Shown in pieces: positions 27,564 to 36,389 of a stretch of DNA of 64,000 nt. Under the pieces are notes generated by a model. It was not told the origin of the DNA, did no database searches, and was given only the letters and a program-made list of their open reading frames with translations. Positions within the stretch are counted from its first letter, which is position 1; every line of letters begins with the position of its first letter. This DNA is from Pseudomonas sp. CC6-YY-74. GTDB lineage: Bacteria; Pseudomonadota; Gammaproteobacteria; Pseudomonadales; Pseudomonadaceae. A program made the position numbers and the translations under genes. The stretch covers positions 2,952,001 through 3,016,000 of the forward strand of contig NZ_CP019947.1 of the NCBI RefSeq assembly GCF_002025205.1, given 5' to 3'.

Positions 27564-28433
27564 ATGGCTCTAGATTTTTTGGCCGGCGACTTGCCGGCCT
27601 TTACATTGGCCTGCCTGGTGCTGGGGCTGTTGATTGGCAGCTTTCTCAATGTGCTGGTGTACCGCCTGCCGGTGATGATGCAACGCGACTGGCAGGCCCA
27701 GGCCCGGGAAATCCTTGAGCTGCCGGCGCTGCCGGACGCGCCGCTGTTCAATTTAATTTTGCCCAACTCGCGCTGCCCGCACTGCAGCCACGAGATTCGC
27801 CCCTGGGAGAATATCCCGCTAATCAGCTACCTGTTCCTGCGCGGTAAATGCTCCAGCTGCAAGGCGCCAATCAGCCTGCGCTACCCGCTGGTGGAACTGG
27901 CCTGCGGGCTGCTTTCGGCGTATGTGGCCTGGCACTTCGGCTTTACCTGGCAGACCGCCGGCATCCTGCTGCTGACCTGGGGCCTGCTGGCGATGAGCCT
28001 GATCGACGCCGACCATCAACTGCTGCCGGACGCATTGGTGCTGCCGTTGCTGTGGCTGGGGCTGATCGCCAACTATTTCGGCGTGTTCACCAGCCTGGAA
28101 GCCGCGCTGTGGGGCGCGATTGGCGGCTACCTGAGCCTGTGGTCGGTGTACTGGCTGTTCAAGCTGGTGACCGGCAAGGAAGGCATGGGCTATGGCGACT
28201 TCAAGCTGCTGGCCATGCTCGGCGCCTGGGGCGGCTGGCAAGTGCTACCGCTGACCATCCTGCTGTCGTCGCTGGTTGGCGCCGTGCTCGGGCTGCTCAT
28301 GCTGCGCCTGCGCAATGCCGAAACCAGCACACCGATCCCGTTCGGCCCCTACCTCGCCATCGCCGGCTGGATCGCCCTGCTCTGGGGCGAGCAGATCACC
28401 GGGACCTACCTGCAGTTTGCCGGGTTCGGCTAA
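27564..28433 (+). CDS. pilD: Prepilin peptidase / N-methyltransferase PilD
   Basis: Inner-membrane aspartyl protease of 289 residues that cleaves type III leaders after Gly and methylates the new N-terminus of pilins and pseudopilins. The cytoplasmic N-terminal loop has the two CxxC pairs (CPHCSHE and CSSCKAP, near residues 72 and 97). The catalytic Asp residues lie in MSLIDADHQLLPD near 150 and in GMGYGDFKLLAMLG near 212. About eight membrane segments are visible. It ends pilBCD, three bases after pilC. It should process the pilin at 24.4 kb and FimT, FimU, PilV, PilW, PilX and PilE at 52-60 kb. Confidence 0.97.
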   Translation: MALDFLAGDLPAFTLACLVLGLLIGSFLNVLVYRLPVMMQRDWQAQAREILELPALPDAPLFNLILPNSRCPHCSHEIRPWENIPLISYLFLRGKCSSCKAPISLRYPLVELACGLLSAYVAWHFGFTWQTAGILLLTWGLLAMSLIDADHQLLPDALVLPLLWLGLIANYFGVFTSLEAALWGAIGGYLSLWSVYWLFKLVTGKEGMGYGDFKLLAMLGAWGGWQVLPLTILLSSLVGAVLGLLMLRLRNAETSTPIPFGPYLAIAGWIALLWGEQITGTYLQFAGFG

Positions 28434-28469
28434 GACAAGCTGATTACAACCCTGAACAACCCACAATCC

Positions 28470-29762
28470 GTAGGGTGCCACTCGCCGAAGGCAGTGCACC
28501 ATAGTTGTTCGGCGCTGCGCAAAAGCTGGCGGGTTGTCGCTGCGCTCCGAAGCCGCCCTACAGCCTTGAGCAATCAGCCCGATCTGGGATGGTTCGCGAT
28601 CCGTAGGGCGTCACTCGCCGCAGGCAGTGCACCGATGGTTGCTCGGCGCGGCACAAAAGCTGGCGGGTTGTCGCTGCGCTCCGAAGCCGCCCTACGGTCT
28701 TGAGCAATCAGCTCGATCTGGGATGGTTCGCGATCCGTAGGGTGTCACTCGCCGCAGGCAGTGCACCGATGGTTGCTCGGCGCGGCGCAGAAGCTGGCGG
28801 GTTGTCGCTGCGCTCCGAAGCCGCCCTACAGCCTTGAGCAATCAGCCCGATCTGGGATGGCTCGCGATCCGTAGGGTGTCACTCGCCGCAGGTAGTGCAC
28901 CATGGTTGCTCGGCGCGGCGCAGAAGCTGGCGGGCTGTCGCTGCGCTCCGAAGCCGCCCTACAGCCTTGAGCAATCAGCCCGATCTGGGATGGTTCGCGA
29001 TCCGTAGGGTGTCACTCGCCGCAGGCAGTGCACCGATGGTTGCTCGACGCGGCGCAGAAGCTGGCGGGCTGTCGCTACGCTCCGAAGCCGCCCTACAGCC
29101 TTGAGCAATCCGCCCGATCTGGGATGGTTCGCGATCTGTAGGGTGTCACTCGCCGAAGGCAGTGCACCATGGTTGCTCGGCGCGGCGCAGAAGCTGGCGG
29201 GTTGTCGCTGCGCTCCGAAGCCGCCCTACCGCCTTGAGCAATCAGCCCGATCTGGGATGGTTCGCGATCCGTAGGGTGTCACTCGCCGCAGGCAGTGCAC
29301 CGATGGTTCGGCGGCGCCGCACAAAAATGGCGGGCTGTCGCTGCGCTCCGAGGCCGCCCTACAGCCTTGAGCAATCCGCCCGATCTGGGATGGCTCGCGA
29401 TCCGTAGGGCGTCACTCGCCGCAGGCAGTGCACCATGGTTGTTCGGCGCAGCGCAGAAGCTGGCGGGCTGTCGCTACGCTCCGAGGCCGCCCTACAGCCT
29501 TGAGCAATCCGCCCGATCTGGGATGGTTCGCGATCTGTAGGGTGTCACTCGCCGCAGGCAGTGCACCATGGTTGTTCGGCGCTGCGCAAAAGCTGGCGGG
29601 TTGTCGCTACGCTCCGAAGCCGCCCTACAGCCTTGAGCAATCAGCCCGATCTGGGATGGCTCGCGATCCGTAGGGTGTCACTCGCCGCAGGCAGTGCACC
29701 GATGGTTCGGCGGCGCCGCACAAAAATGGCGGGCTGTCGCTGCGCTCCGAGGCCGCCCTACC
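28470..29762 (+). repeat. Ten-copy REPIN array (right array)
   Basis: Tandem copies start at 28470, 28603, 28737, 28871, 29004, 29138, 29271, 29404, 29537 and 29670, a period of 133-134 bases. Each runs GTAGGGTGTCACTCGCCG to CGAAGCCGCCCTAC and is followed by a conserved linker with TTGAGCAATC and CCGATCTGGGATGG. They are near-identical to, but inverted relative to, the array at 19686-20844. Small open frames reading through it (proteins with repeats of the RSWRVVAALRSRPTALSN type) are not genes. The array fills the pilD-coaE gap. Confidence 0.93.
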
Positions 29763-29905
29763 TCCGAACGGAACGCCGCCCGGACCGCCCTACCGCCGAA
29801 CGAAACGCCGCCCGGACCGCCCTACCTCCGAGCGGAGCGCCGCCCGGACCGCCCAATCAGCAAAAGCATCGCGCCGGGGCGGCCCTCCTACAAGAGCGGC
29901 TCACA
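29762..29905. repeat. 32-bp tandem repeat and a REP of a second family
   Basis: At 29762-29857 the unit CTCCGAACGGAACGCCGCCC followed by GGACCGCCCTAC occurs three times with a few changes. It looks like an expanded end of the last REPIN. At 29866-29905 follows GCATCGCGCCGGGGC then GGCCCTCCTACAAGAGCGG. This is the inverse of a REP also found at 47602. Confidence 0.7.
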
Positions 29906-29992
29906 CCGCATTGGCCGCCTGATTCGCCAGGGCGCCGGCTCCTGCTCTACAATTGTTGCCCTGTTTATGGCCAATGAGAGCCGCACCCGAAG

Positions 29993-30601
29993 ATGAAACC
30001 CTGGATTCTTGGCTTAACGGGCGGTATTGGCAGCGGTAAGAGCGCAGTCGCCCAGCACTTTATCGATCAAGGCGTGCATCTGGTCGATGCTGATCATGCG
30101 GCGCGCTGGGTGGTCGAGCCGGGCACGCCGGCGCTGGCCAAGATCGTCGAGCACTTCGGTGAAGGGGTGCTGCGGCCTGACGGCCAGCTCGACCGCGTGG
30201 CGCTGCGCGGTCTGATTTTCGAGAACTCCGAGCAGCGGCGCTGGCTGGAAACCCTGCTGCACCCGCTGATCGGCCAGGAAATCAGCCAATACCTGGCGCG
30301 CGCCGAGTCGCCTTACGCGATTCTGGTGTCGCCGCTCCTGGTCGAGTCCGGCCAGCAGAGCTTGACCCAGCGCGTGCTGGTGATCGACGCCCCCGAGCAA
30401 TTGCAAGTGCAACGCGCCATGCAGCGCGATCGAAGCTCGGCCGAACAGGTGCAGGCGATTCTCAAGGCCCAGGCCAGCCGCGAACAACGTCTGCAGCATG
30501 CCGATGATGTGCTGCTGAATGACCGCGACCTGGCCTGGCTGAAAAGCGAAGTCGAACGCCTACACACCTTTTACCTGACCCTGCGCGGAGGCCAACCATG
30601 A
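29993..30601 (+). CDS. coaE: Dephospho-CoA kinase
   Basis: P-loop kinase of 202 residues catalysing the last step of coenzyme A synthesis, ATP-dependent phosphorylation of dephospho-CoA at the ribose 3' position. Walker A is [16 protein letters not shown] at residues 7-22; [14 protein letters not shown] near 33 is the substrate-binding DAD segment; SPLLVESGQ near 115 and RAMQRDRSS near 141 form the lid. The ATG start and length are standard. It overlaps yacG by four bases (ATGA) and follows pilD as usual in pseudomonads, though here separated by the repeat array. Confidence 0.96.
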   Translation: MKPWILGLTGGIGSGKSAVAQHFIDQGVHLVDADHAARWVVEPGTPALAKIVEHFGEGVLRPDGQLDRVALRGLIFENSEQRRWLETLLHPLIGQEISQYLARAESPYAILVSPLLVESGQQSLTQRVLVIDAPEQLQVQRAMQRDRSSAEQVQAILKAQASREQRLQHADDVLLNDRDLAWLKSEVERLHTFYLTLRGGQP

Positions 30602-30804
30602 GCCAACCCACCATCGTGAAATGCCCCACCTGCAACGCCCCGGTCGAATGGGGGCCGCAAAGCCCGCAACGCCCCTTCTGCTCGGAACGCTGCAAACTGA
30701 TCGACCTCGGCGCCTGGGCCTCGGAAGAACACGCTATCCCCGGCGACAACCTGGAAGACGAACTGTTCTCCAGCGATTTGGATCAGCCGCCGCGCCAGCA
30801 CTGA
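30598..30804 (+). CDS. yacG: DNA gyrase inhibitor YacG
   Basis: Small zinc-finger protein of 68 residues. Two Cys pairs, [11 protein letters not shown] at residues 8-18 and [15 protein letters not shown] at 28-42, bind one zinc. The FCSxRC-x-x-IDLGxWA stretch is diagnostic. In E. coli YacG binds GyrB and inhibits gyrase. It is coupled to coaE by an ATGA overlap. Confidence 0.94.
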   Translation: MSQPTIVKCPTCNAPVEWGPQSPQRPFCSERCKLIDLGAWASEEHAIPGDNLEDELFSSDLDQPPRQH

Positions 30805-30886
30805 CGACTGGAGCCGCGCCAATAAGCCCATGCCGTGAGGCGCACCCTACGGCCGATGGCATGGTGCGGGAGCGGTCCAGCGAGGA

Positions 30887-31102
30887 TCAGGGACGCATGA
30901 AGCCGTAGTCGCGTTCATCGTCCAGGTTGTCGGCAAGGAATTGCAGTTCGGCAGCCAGGTCTTTGCCATCGCGCTCGACACGGCTGCGCGCCACCACTGC
31001 GCCGAGCAAGGCGCGCAAGCCGAGCGCGGGATCGAAACCCTGCTCTTGCGCCTGGTGCAGGTTATGTTCGATTTGCTGTTTGGCCCACTCGTGTACACCC
31101 AT
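30887..31102 (-). CDS. Small conserved hypothetical protein
   Basis: Protein of about 71 residues, MGVHEWAKQQIEHNLHQAQE..., ending in DNLDDERDYGFMRP. I do not recognise a characterised family; a gene of this kind lies after yacG in other pseudomonads. It is acidic and helical with no membrane segment. A longer frame to 31171 exists, but the ATG at 31102 (with an AATC-GGAG stretch upstream) gives the conserved-looking N-terminus. It is on the opposite strand to yacG and convergent with it. Confidence 0.65.
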   Translation of the reverse strand: MGVHEWAKQQIEHNLHQAQEQGFDPALGLRALLGAVVARSRVERDGKDLAAELQFLADNLDDERDYGFMRP

Positions 31103-31260
31103 GAGATTGTCTCCGCTGTTGTAATCGCAGGGGGAGGTAATTACGGTGGTTGACTGCCCGAACCACCCCACCTCGTCGATAGAGCCTGGCAGGCTGAAGG
31201 TTGGGCCTGTTGATCTGGGTCAACACACCAACCCCGATCAGTTTGCTGAAGCTGGCGCCA

Positions 31261-31950
31261 TCAACGCGGCTGGTTGTCGTCCTTCCAGGGGGCCGCCAGG
31301 TAGCGTGAGCGATTGAAGGTTTCCAGCCAATCGGGATAGAACACCACCAGCGCGGTAACGAGCATTCCATTGATGAACGCCTCGGGAAAGATCACCAGCC
31401 ACAGGTAGCCGACGAAATCCTCGAGCCAGGGCGGCATCGGGAACAAGCCGTCGACCCACAACACTCCCAGCCCGGCCAGGATGCACAGCAAGGCGGCCAG
31501 GGCCGCAGGGAAGAAGCCGCTAAAAAAGATGTAGACGAACAGATTGCGCGACTGCGCGCGCTCGACCCGTAGCGCACAGCGCTCGGTGACTAGCACCGGA
31601 ATCAACACCAGCAGTACACCGTTCACGCCCAACGCGGCCAAGTCCTGGCGGCCCAACAGGAGCATGCCGAGCTGGGCGACAAACCCGACGAGGATCGCCA
31701 GCGGCCAATCGAGCAGCAGGGTCACCGCCGTCATGCCGATGACATGGTAAGACAACCCCGAATCGAAATCGCGGCGCACCAACCACAGCACAAATAGGGC
31801 GAGCACCGTCCCGCAGACCAAGTGCTGGCGCCGCAGGTCGCTGAACAACTCCAGCCACGGCGCCCGCCATATGGCCCAGAGCAGCAGCGGCAGATAAAGT
31901 GCCCAGCCAATCATCTGGCTGACGGGCGAGAGCAGTTCGGCAGCAATCAT
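31261..31950 (-). CDS. Energy-coupling-factor-like membrane protein (COG3235 type)
   Basis: Predicted membrane protein of 229 residues with about six or seven hydrophobic segments, for example MIGWALYLPLLLWAIWRAPW, LVCGTVLALFVLWLV, DWPLAILVGFVAQLGMLLLG, VNGVLLVLIPVLVTER and ALAALLCILAGLGVLWV. The spacing and the LSYHVIGMTAVTLL segment resemble the CbiM-related 'energy-coupling factor ABC transporter permease' group. No ATPase or T-component gene is adjacent, so the transport role and substrate are guesses. The ATG at 31950 is the first of the frame. Confidence 0.7.
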   Translation of the reverse strand: MIAAELLSPVSQMIGWALYLPLLLWAIWRAPWLELFSDLRRQHLVCGTVLALFVLWLVRRDFDSGLSYHVIGMTAVTLLLDWPLAILVGFVAQLGMLLLGRQDLAALGVNGVLLVLIPVLVTERCALRVERAQSRNLFVYIFFSGFFPAALAALLCILAGLGVLWVDGLFPMPPWLEDFVGYLWLVIFPEAFINGMLVTALVVFYPDWLETFNRSRYLAAPWKDDNQPR

Positions 31951-32048
31951 AGGTAGCGCCTACGCCTGAATGATGAACGCAGCCAGTCTACACCGGCGCT
32001 CATGCGGCGAAAAAAACGGCGCGACCGATCAGGCACAACTCGCACTCC

Positions 32049-32471
32049 GTAGGGTGTCACTCGCCGAAGGCAGTGCACCGATAGTTTATCGGCGCGGCAC
32101 ACAAACTGGCGGGTTGTCGCTGCGCGCCGAAGCCGCCCTACCTTCGATCAGAGCGCCGCCCGGGCCGCCCCACGCTATTGAGCAACCCGCCCGATCCGGG
32201 ATGGTTCGCGATCCGCAGGGTCCACTCGCCGAAGGCAGTGCACCGATGGTTTATCGGCGCGGCACACAAACTGGCGGGTTGTCGCTGCGCGCCGAAGCCG
32301 CCCTACCTTCGATCAGAGCTCCGCCCGGACCGTCCCACGCTATTGAGCAACCCGCCCGATCCGGGATGGTTCGCGATCCGCAGGGTCCACTCGCCGAAGG
32401 CAGTGCACCGATGGTTTATCGGCGCGACACACAAGCTGGCGGGCTGTCGCTGCGCTCCGAAGCCGCCCTAC
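32049..32471 (+). repeat. REPIN cluster, three copies
   Basis: Three copies at about 32049-32141, 32214-32306 and 32380-32471. The linker TTGAGCAACCCGCCCGAT precedes the second and third. They lie between the ECF-like gene and the DUF1780 gene and explain the apparent proteins there. The remaining parts of the 31951-32562 gap show no gene. Confidence 0.88.
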
Positions 32472-32562
32472 GCCCGAAATATCGCCAGGGCCGCTAGAGC
32501 ATGAAACATCGCATTCATCCAAGGGGTACCAAGCCCCCACGACTGCGGGCTAAGCTGTAGGC

Positions 32563-33192
32563 ATGGATGATTCCGACTACCTGCGCTTGCTCACGCACCA
32601 GGCCGAGCAGGCTAATGAATTCCTTTCCAACGCCCGCAAGTGGGAGCGTGAGCGTTGGGTGTGCCAGCGCCTGCTGCAAGCCTTGAACGTCAGCCATCGA
32701 CTCGAGGAGTTCAGTGCGGCCGAGCAGGAACCGCCAGACGTACTGTTTCGCGAGGCCAGTTTCGAGGTGTTTTTCGTACTCGACGAAGGCCGGCGCCTCA
32801 CCGAGGAGTGGCGCGCCGAGCTGGAACGCCGGCGCAGTGCCTTCTCACTCAGCCAACTGGTAAAGCGCGAAGCCAAACCCAGACGCATCGGGGCCGCCGA
32901 GCTGCAGGCACGCCTGGCGACGACCCTGCGCAAGAAAGCGCACAACTACAGCGAACGCGGCCTCGACCTTGGCGAACTGGACATGCTGGCGTTCGTCAGC
33001 CTGAAACGCGCCGTCCCCGACTTCAACAGCCACTTCCCGCCGCCCACCGAGTTCCTGCGCCAGGGCTGGCGCTCGCTGTCGCTGGTCGGCCCGACCTTCG
33101 CCCGGGTATTGTTCGCTCACCCCGATGCGCCAGATTTTCTGCGCAACAACCTCGGCCGCAGCGTATTGTTCGATGTCGGCATCAGCCTGTGA
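32563..33192 (+). CDS. DUF1780 domain-containing protein
   Basis: Protein of 209 residues of the Pseudomonas-typical DUF1780 group, sometimes called a putative endonuclease because of its fold. The N-terminus MDDSDYLRLLTHQAEQANEF and the block RRIGAAELQARLATTLRKKA are family features as I recall them. It is soluble and charged, with PPDVLFREASFEVFFVLDEG near residue 52. Activity has not been established as far as I know. The next gene, a MOSC protein, starts 78 bases later on the same strand, so they may be cotranscribed. Confidence 0.8.
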   Translation: MDDSDYLRLLTHQAEQANEFLSNARKWERERWVCQRLLQALNVSHRLEEFSAAEQEPPDVLFREASFEVFFVLDEGRRLTEEWRAELERRRSAFSLSQLVKREAKPRRIGAAELQARLATTLRKKAHNYSERGLDLGELDMLAFVSLKRAVPDFNSHFPPPTEFLRQGWRSLSLVGPTFARVLFAHPDAPDFLRNNLGRSVLFDVGISL

Positions 33193-33270
33193 TGAATACC
33201 CTGCAATGGCATGCCAGACTCCTGCAATCCGGCCCGCCTGATGACAGCACGCGAGAGACACTGAGCCGCC

Positions 33271-33765
33271 ATGAGTCCATTACAAGAACTGCTAGCGGCC
33301 GTACCGCAACGTGGCCAGGTGCGCTGGATTGGCGTACGTCCCGCCTCGCGCGGCGCCATGCTCGCACTGGACGCGGTGGAGGCGCGCCATGAAGCCGGCC
33401 TGACCGGCGACCACAGCCGTCCCGGGCCACGCAATGCGCGACAGGTCACCCTGATCCAGTGGGAACACCTGGCGGTGATCGGCGCCCTGCTCGGTCGCAC
33501 CGCCACACAACCGATCCAGCCGCAGGATCTGCGCCGCAATATCGCCATCAGTGGCATCAACCTGTTCAGCCTCAAGGGCCGGCGCTTTCGCATCGGCCAG
33601 GCCGTGCTGGAAACCACCGGCTGGTGCCAGCCCTGTGCGCGGCTCGAAGAACGCTTGGGACCAGGTACCTTCCAGGCGGTGCGCGGCCATGGCGGCATCA
33701 CCGCCCGCGTACTGGAAGGCGGTATTATTCGTCTGAATGACGACCTGTGCGTTGAGCCTTTGTGA
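33271..33765 (+). CDS. MOSC domain-containing protein
   Basis: MOSC-domain protein of 164 residues, the domain shared with molybdenum-cofactor sulfurases and often involved in handling sulfur or N-hydroxylated compounds through a reactive Cys. Typical blocks are GLTGDHSRPGPRNARQVTLI near residue 43, LRRNIAISGINLFSLKG near 87, and GWCQPCARLEERLGPG near 117 with two candidate Cys. No other molybdenum genes are nearby. Start ATG at 33271. Confidence 0.85.
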   Translation: MSPLQELLAAVPQRGQVRWIGVRPASRGAMLALDAVEARHEAGLTGDHSRPGPRNARQVTLIQWEHLAVIGALLGRTATQPIQPQDLRRNIAISGINLFSLKGRRFRIGQAVLETTGWCQPCARLEERLGPGTFQAVRGHGGITARVLEGGIIRLNDDLCVEPL

Positions 33766-33847
33766 ACGCCACGGCTAGAATAGCCACCATCCACAGGCCG
33801 GCCGAGAACCGCAGTGTTTTCCCACGGCCTGATCCCTCGAGGTTCCT

Positions 33848-34021
33848 ATGTCCAGCCGCCTGAGTCCCGATGATCAAAAGCTCGTCGACCAGTACCTGAG
33901 TGCCCCGCAACATCAAGTCGAACGTCAACCTTTCAAGGTGTGGCGCTTGCTCCTGATCATTGTCGGCGTGGTGATCGCCCTAGGCCTGCTGAGCCGTCTT
34001 CTGAGTCGCCTGGTGCTATGA
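33848..34021 (+). CDS. DUF3094 small membrane protein
   Basis: Protein of 57 residues starting MSSRLSPDDQKLVDQYLSAP with one C-terminal membrane helix (WRLLLIIVGVVIALGLLSRL). The charged N-terminus, VERQPF and the terminal helix fit the Pseudomonas DUF3094 family. A GAGGTTCCT stretch precedes the ATG. Function unknown. It lies between the MOSC gene and the NADH dehydrogenase, 63 bases before the latter, so it may be part of that transcript. Confidence 0.85.
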   Translation: MSSRLSPDDQKLVDQYLSAPQHQVERQPFKVWRLLLIIVGVVIALGLLSRLLSRLVL

Positions 34022-34084
34022 GCTGCTTCGCGCTCGCCCAGCCAGACTTGCCGAATTTTTTTCCAAGCCTTGTGAGAGTGATCC

Positions 34085-35392
34085 ATGTCCCATCGAATCC
34101 TGATCGTCGGCGGCGGTGCCGGCGGCCTGGAGCTTGCTACCCGCCTGGGTAGAACTCTGGGTAAACGCGGTAAAGCCAAAGTCACCCTGATCGACGCCAA
34201 CCTGACGCATATCTGGAAACCGCTGCTGCATGAGGTGGCCGCCGGCTCGTTGAATTCTTCGGAAGACGAGTTGAACTACGTGGCCCAGGCCAAGTGGAAT
34301 CACTTCGAGTTCCAGCTCGGGCGCATGACCGGGCTCGACCGGGCCGAGCAGCGCATCACCCTCAGCACGACGCTCGACGAGCGCGGCGAGATGCTGGTGC
34401 CCGAGCGGCAACTGGGCTACGACAGCCTGGTGATCGCGGTCGGCAGCACCACCAACGATTTCGGCACCGCTGGCGCCGCCGAACACTGCCTGTTTCTCGA
34501 CACCCGCGAACAGGCCGAGCGCTTCCATAGCCAATTGCTCAGCCACTATTTACGCGCCCACGCCAGCCAGAGCGATACCACCGAGCAGATCAGCGTGGCG
34601 ATCGTCGGTGCTGGCGCCACGGGCGTGGAACTGGCCGCCGAACTGCACCATGCGGCGCATCAATTGGCGGCCTATGGACTGGACAGCATCCACCCGGAAA
34701 ACATGCGCATCACCCTGATCGAAGCCGGACCCCGGGTGCTACCCGCACTGCCGGAGCGGATCGGCAAACCGGTGCACAAGACCCTGGAAAACCTCGGCGT
34801 GACGGTCATGACCAACGCCTCGGTCAGCCAGGTGACCCGCGACGCCCTGCACACCGCCCAAGGCGACATCATCACCGCCAGCATCAAGGTCTGGGCCGCG
34901 GGGATTCGCGCGCCCGGCTTCCTCAAGGACCTCGACGGCCTGGAAAGCAACCGGATCAACCAGCTACAGGTGCGCCCTACCCTGCAAACCACCCGCGACG
35001 ACAATATCTTCGCCTTCGGCGACTGCGCCGCCTGCCCGCAACCCGGCAGCGAAGGCCGCAATGTGCCGCCACGCGCCCAGGCCGCTCACCAGCAGGCTTC
35101 GCTGCTGGCCAAGTCGCTGAAACTGCGCATCGACGACCAAGCCCAGACCCTGCCGGAATACCGCTACCGCGATTACGGTTCGTTGATCTCGCTGTCGACC
35201 TTTTCGGCGATCGGCAACCTGATGGGCAACCTCACCGGCAGCGTGATGCTCGAAGGTTGGCTGGCGCGGGTGTTCTATGTCTCGCTCTACCGCATGCACC
35301 AAATGGCGCTGTACGGCCCGCTGCGCACCCTGCTGCTGATGCTCAGCGACCGCATCGGCCGCAGCACCGAGCCTCGCCTGAAACTGCACTGA
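34085..35392 (+). CDS. ndh: Type II NADH:quinone oxidoreductase
   Basis: Single-subunit, non-proton-pumping NADH dehydrogenase of 435 residues that feeds electrons from NADH to the quinone pool on the inner face of the membrane. The FAD site is ILIVGGGAGGLELATRLG at residues 5-22, the NADH-binding Rossmann motif is VAIVGAGATGVELAAELHHA near 172, and the second FAD contact is FAFGDCAACPQP near 310. The C-terminal amphipathic region RVFYVSLYRMHQMALYG near 400 fits membrane association. Start ATG with GTGAGAGTG ahead. It is followed by a REPIN cluster. Confidence 0.93.
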   Translation: MSHRILIVGGGAGGLELATRLGRTLGKRGKAKVTLIDANLTHIWKPLLHEVAAGSLNSSEDELNYVAQAKWNHFEFQLGRMTGLDRAEQRITLSTTLDERGEMLVPERQLGYDSLVIAVGSTTNDFGTAGAAEHCLFLDTREQAERFHSQLLSHYLRAHASQSDTTEQISVAIVGAGATGVELAAELHHAAHQLAAYGLDSIHPENMRITLIEAGPRVLPALPERIGKPVHKTLENLGVTVMTNASVSQVTRDALHTAQGDIITASIKVWAAGIRAPGFLKDLDGLESNRINQLQVRPTLQTTRDDNIFAFGDCAACPQPGSEGRNVPPRAQAAHQQASLLAKSLKLRIDDQAQTLPEYRYRDYGSLISLSTFSAIGNLMGNLTGSVMLEGWLARVFYVSLYRMHQMALYGPLRTLLLMLSDRIGRSTEPRLKLH

Positions 35393-35441
35393 GCGATATA
35401 CGGGACGCAGGGGCAGATGCATTCGCTGGCCCTGCGCTCCC

Positions 35442-35795
35442 GTATGGTGTTACTCGCCGCAGGCAGTGCACCATTGGTTTTATCGGCGCAGCACAAATGC
35501 TGGCGGGCTGTCGCTGCGCTCCGAGGCCGCCCTACATACGGACCGCCGAATCTGGGGCCATCCACAACCCGCAGGGTGTCGCTCGCCGCAGGCAGTGCAC
35601 CATTGGTTTAATCGGCGCGGCACAAAAGCTGGCGGGCTGTCGCGGCGCTCCGAGGCCGCCCTACATACGGACCGCCGAATCTGGGGCCATCCACAACCCG
35701 CAGGGTGTCGCTCGCCGCAGGCAGTGCACCATTGGTTCAATCGGCGCGGCACAAAAGCTGGCGGGTTGTCGCTGCGCTCCGAACGGATCGCCACC
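35442..35795 (+). repeat. REPIN cluster, three copies
   Basis: Copies at about 35442-35535, 35571-35664 and 35700-35795; the last loses its terminal CCGCCCTAC. The linker here, ATACGGACCGCCGAATCTGG then GGCCATCCACAACCC, differs from that of the large arrays. This group therefore seems to have multiplied locally on its own. It fills the gap between ndh and the tRNA terminator. Confidence 0.87.
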
Positions 35796-35840
35796 TCAAG
35801 CCTGCTATCGTCGCGAGACCGACTACAAATCACGCGCATA

Positions 35841-35870
35841 AAAAAAGCGCCCCGGGGGGCGCTTCTTTTA
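35841..35870. terminator. Terminator of the tRNA operon (bidirectional)
   Basis: A GC-rich palindrome, AAGCGCCCC/GGGGCGCTT (35845-35864), is flanked by A6 on the left and TCTTTTA on the right. Read leftward it ends the tRNA operon with a T-run. Read rightward it could also stop transcription coming from ndh. Confidence 0.8.
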
Positions 35871-35935
35871 TGGTTGCTGATGAACATCTCATCGCAACCT
35901 TAAGATTCAACGCTGCAAACAGCTGCAGGTGAAAA

Positions 35936-36011
35936 TGGTGGGTCGTGTGGGATTCGAACCTACGACCAATTGGTTAAAAGCCAACTGCTCTACCAACTGA
36001 GCTAACGACCC
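35936..36011 (-). tRNA. tRNA-Lys (anticodon TTT)
   Basis: The 76-base cloverleaf includes the encoded CCA. Acceptor GGGTCGT pairs with ACGACCC, the D-arm is GCTCAGTTGGTAGAGC, the anticodon loop is CTTTTAA, and the T-arm contains GGTTCGAATCC. Last of three tRNAs in this operon. Confidence 0.97.
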
Positions 36012-36016
36012 AAAAA

Positions 36017-36093
36017 TGGTCGGGGTAGGGGGATTCGAACTCCCGACATCCTGCTCCCAAAGCAGGCGCGCTACCGGACTGCGCTATACCCCG
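36017..36093 (-). tRNA. tRNA-Pro (anticodon TGG)
   Basis: The 77-base cloverleaf includes the encoded CCA. Acceptor CGGGGTA pairs with TACCCCG, the D-arm is GCGCAGTCCGGTAGCGC, the anticodon stem-loop is CTGCTTTGGGAGCAG, and the T-arm contains AGTTCGAATCC. Five bases separate it from tRNA-Lys. Confidence 0.97.
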
Positions 36094-36103
36094 ATTGAAA
36101 GAT

Positions 36104-36179
36104 TGGCTCCGCGACCAGGACTCGAACCTGGGACCCAATGATTAACAGTCATTTGCTCTACCGACTGAGCTATCGCGGA
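36104..36179 (-). tRNA. tRNA-Asn (anticodon GTT)
   Basis: The 76-base cloverleaf includes the encoded CCA. Acceptor TCCGCGA pairs with TCGCGGA, the D-arm is GCTCAGTCGGTAGAGC, the anticodon loop is CTGTTAA, and the T-arm contains GGTTCGAGTCC. First gene of the Asn-Pro-Lys operon. Confidence 0.97.
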
Positions 36180-36246
36180 ACTTCGTGCTTTCAGGTCTCT
36201 TCTACTAGGCTTTGGCGTGAACCTATTCCCGTGTCTGAGGCGCGCC

Positions 36247-36274
36247 ATTTTACGTTTCCGCGGCCGCCTGTCAA
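36247..36274 (-). promoter_or_regulatory. Sigma-70 promoter of the tRNA operon
   Basis: On the minus strand, TTGACA and TAAAAT are spaced by 16 bases and followed by GGCGCGCC. Such a GC-rich discriminator is typical of stringently controlled stable-RNA promoters. It lies about 67 bases before tRNA-Asn. Confidence 0.8.
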
Positions 36275-36389
36275 CCCCTTAAATTGCTTTTATGACAATG
36301 CTTTGCACGTGGCTGATGGCCTGCTATATCTTCATTGAGTGTGCTCCGCGCAGGATGCGCTAGCCACAAGGCCTCAATCAGGAACGTCC

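Noticed and set aside
28470..29762. CRISPR array
   Set aside because: The period is 133 bases, both parts of the unit are repeated with no unique spacers, and no cas genes are near.
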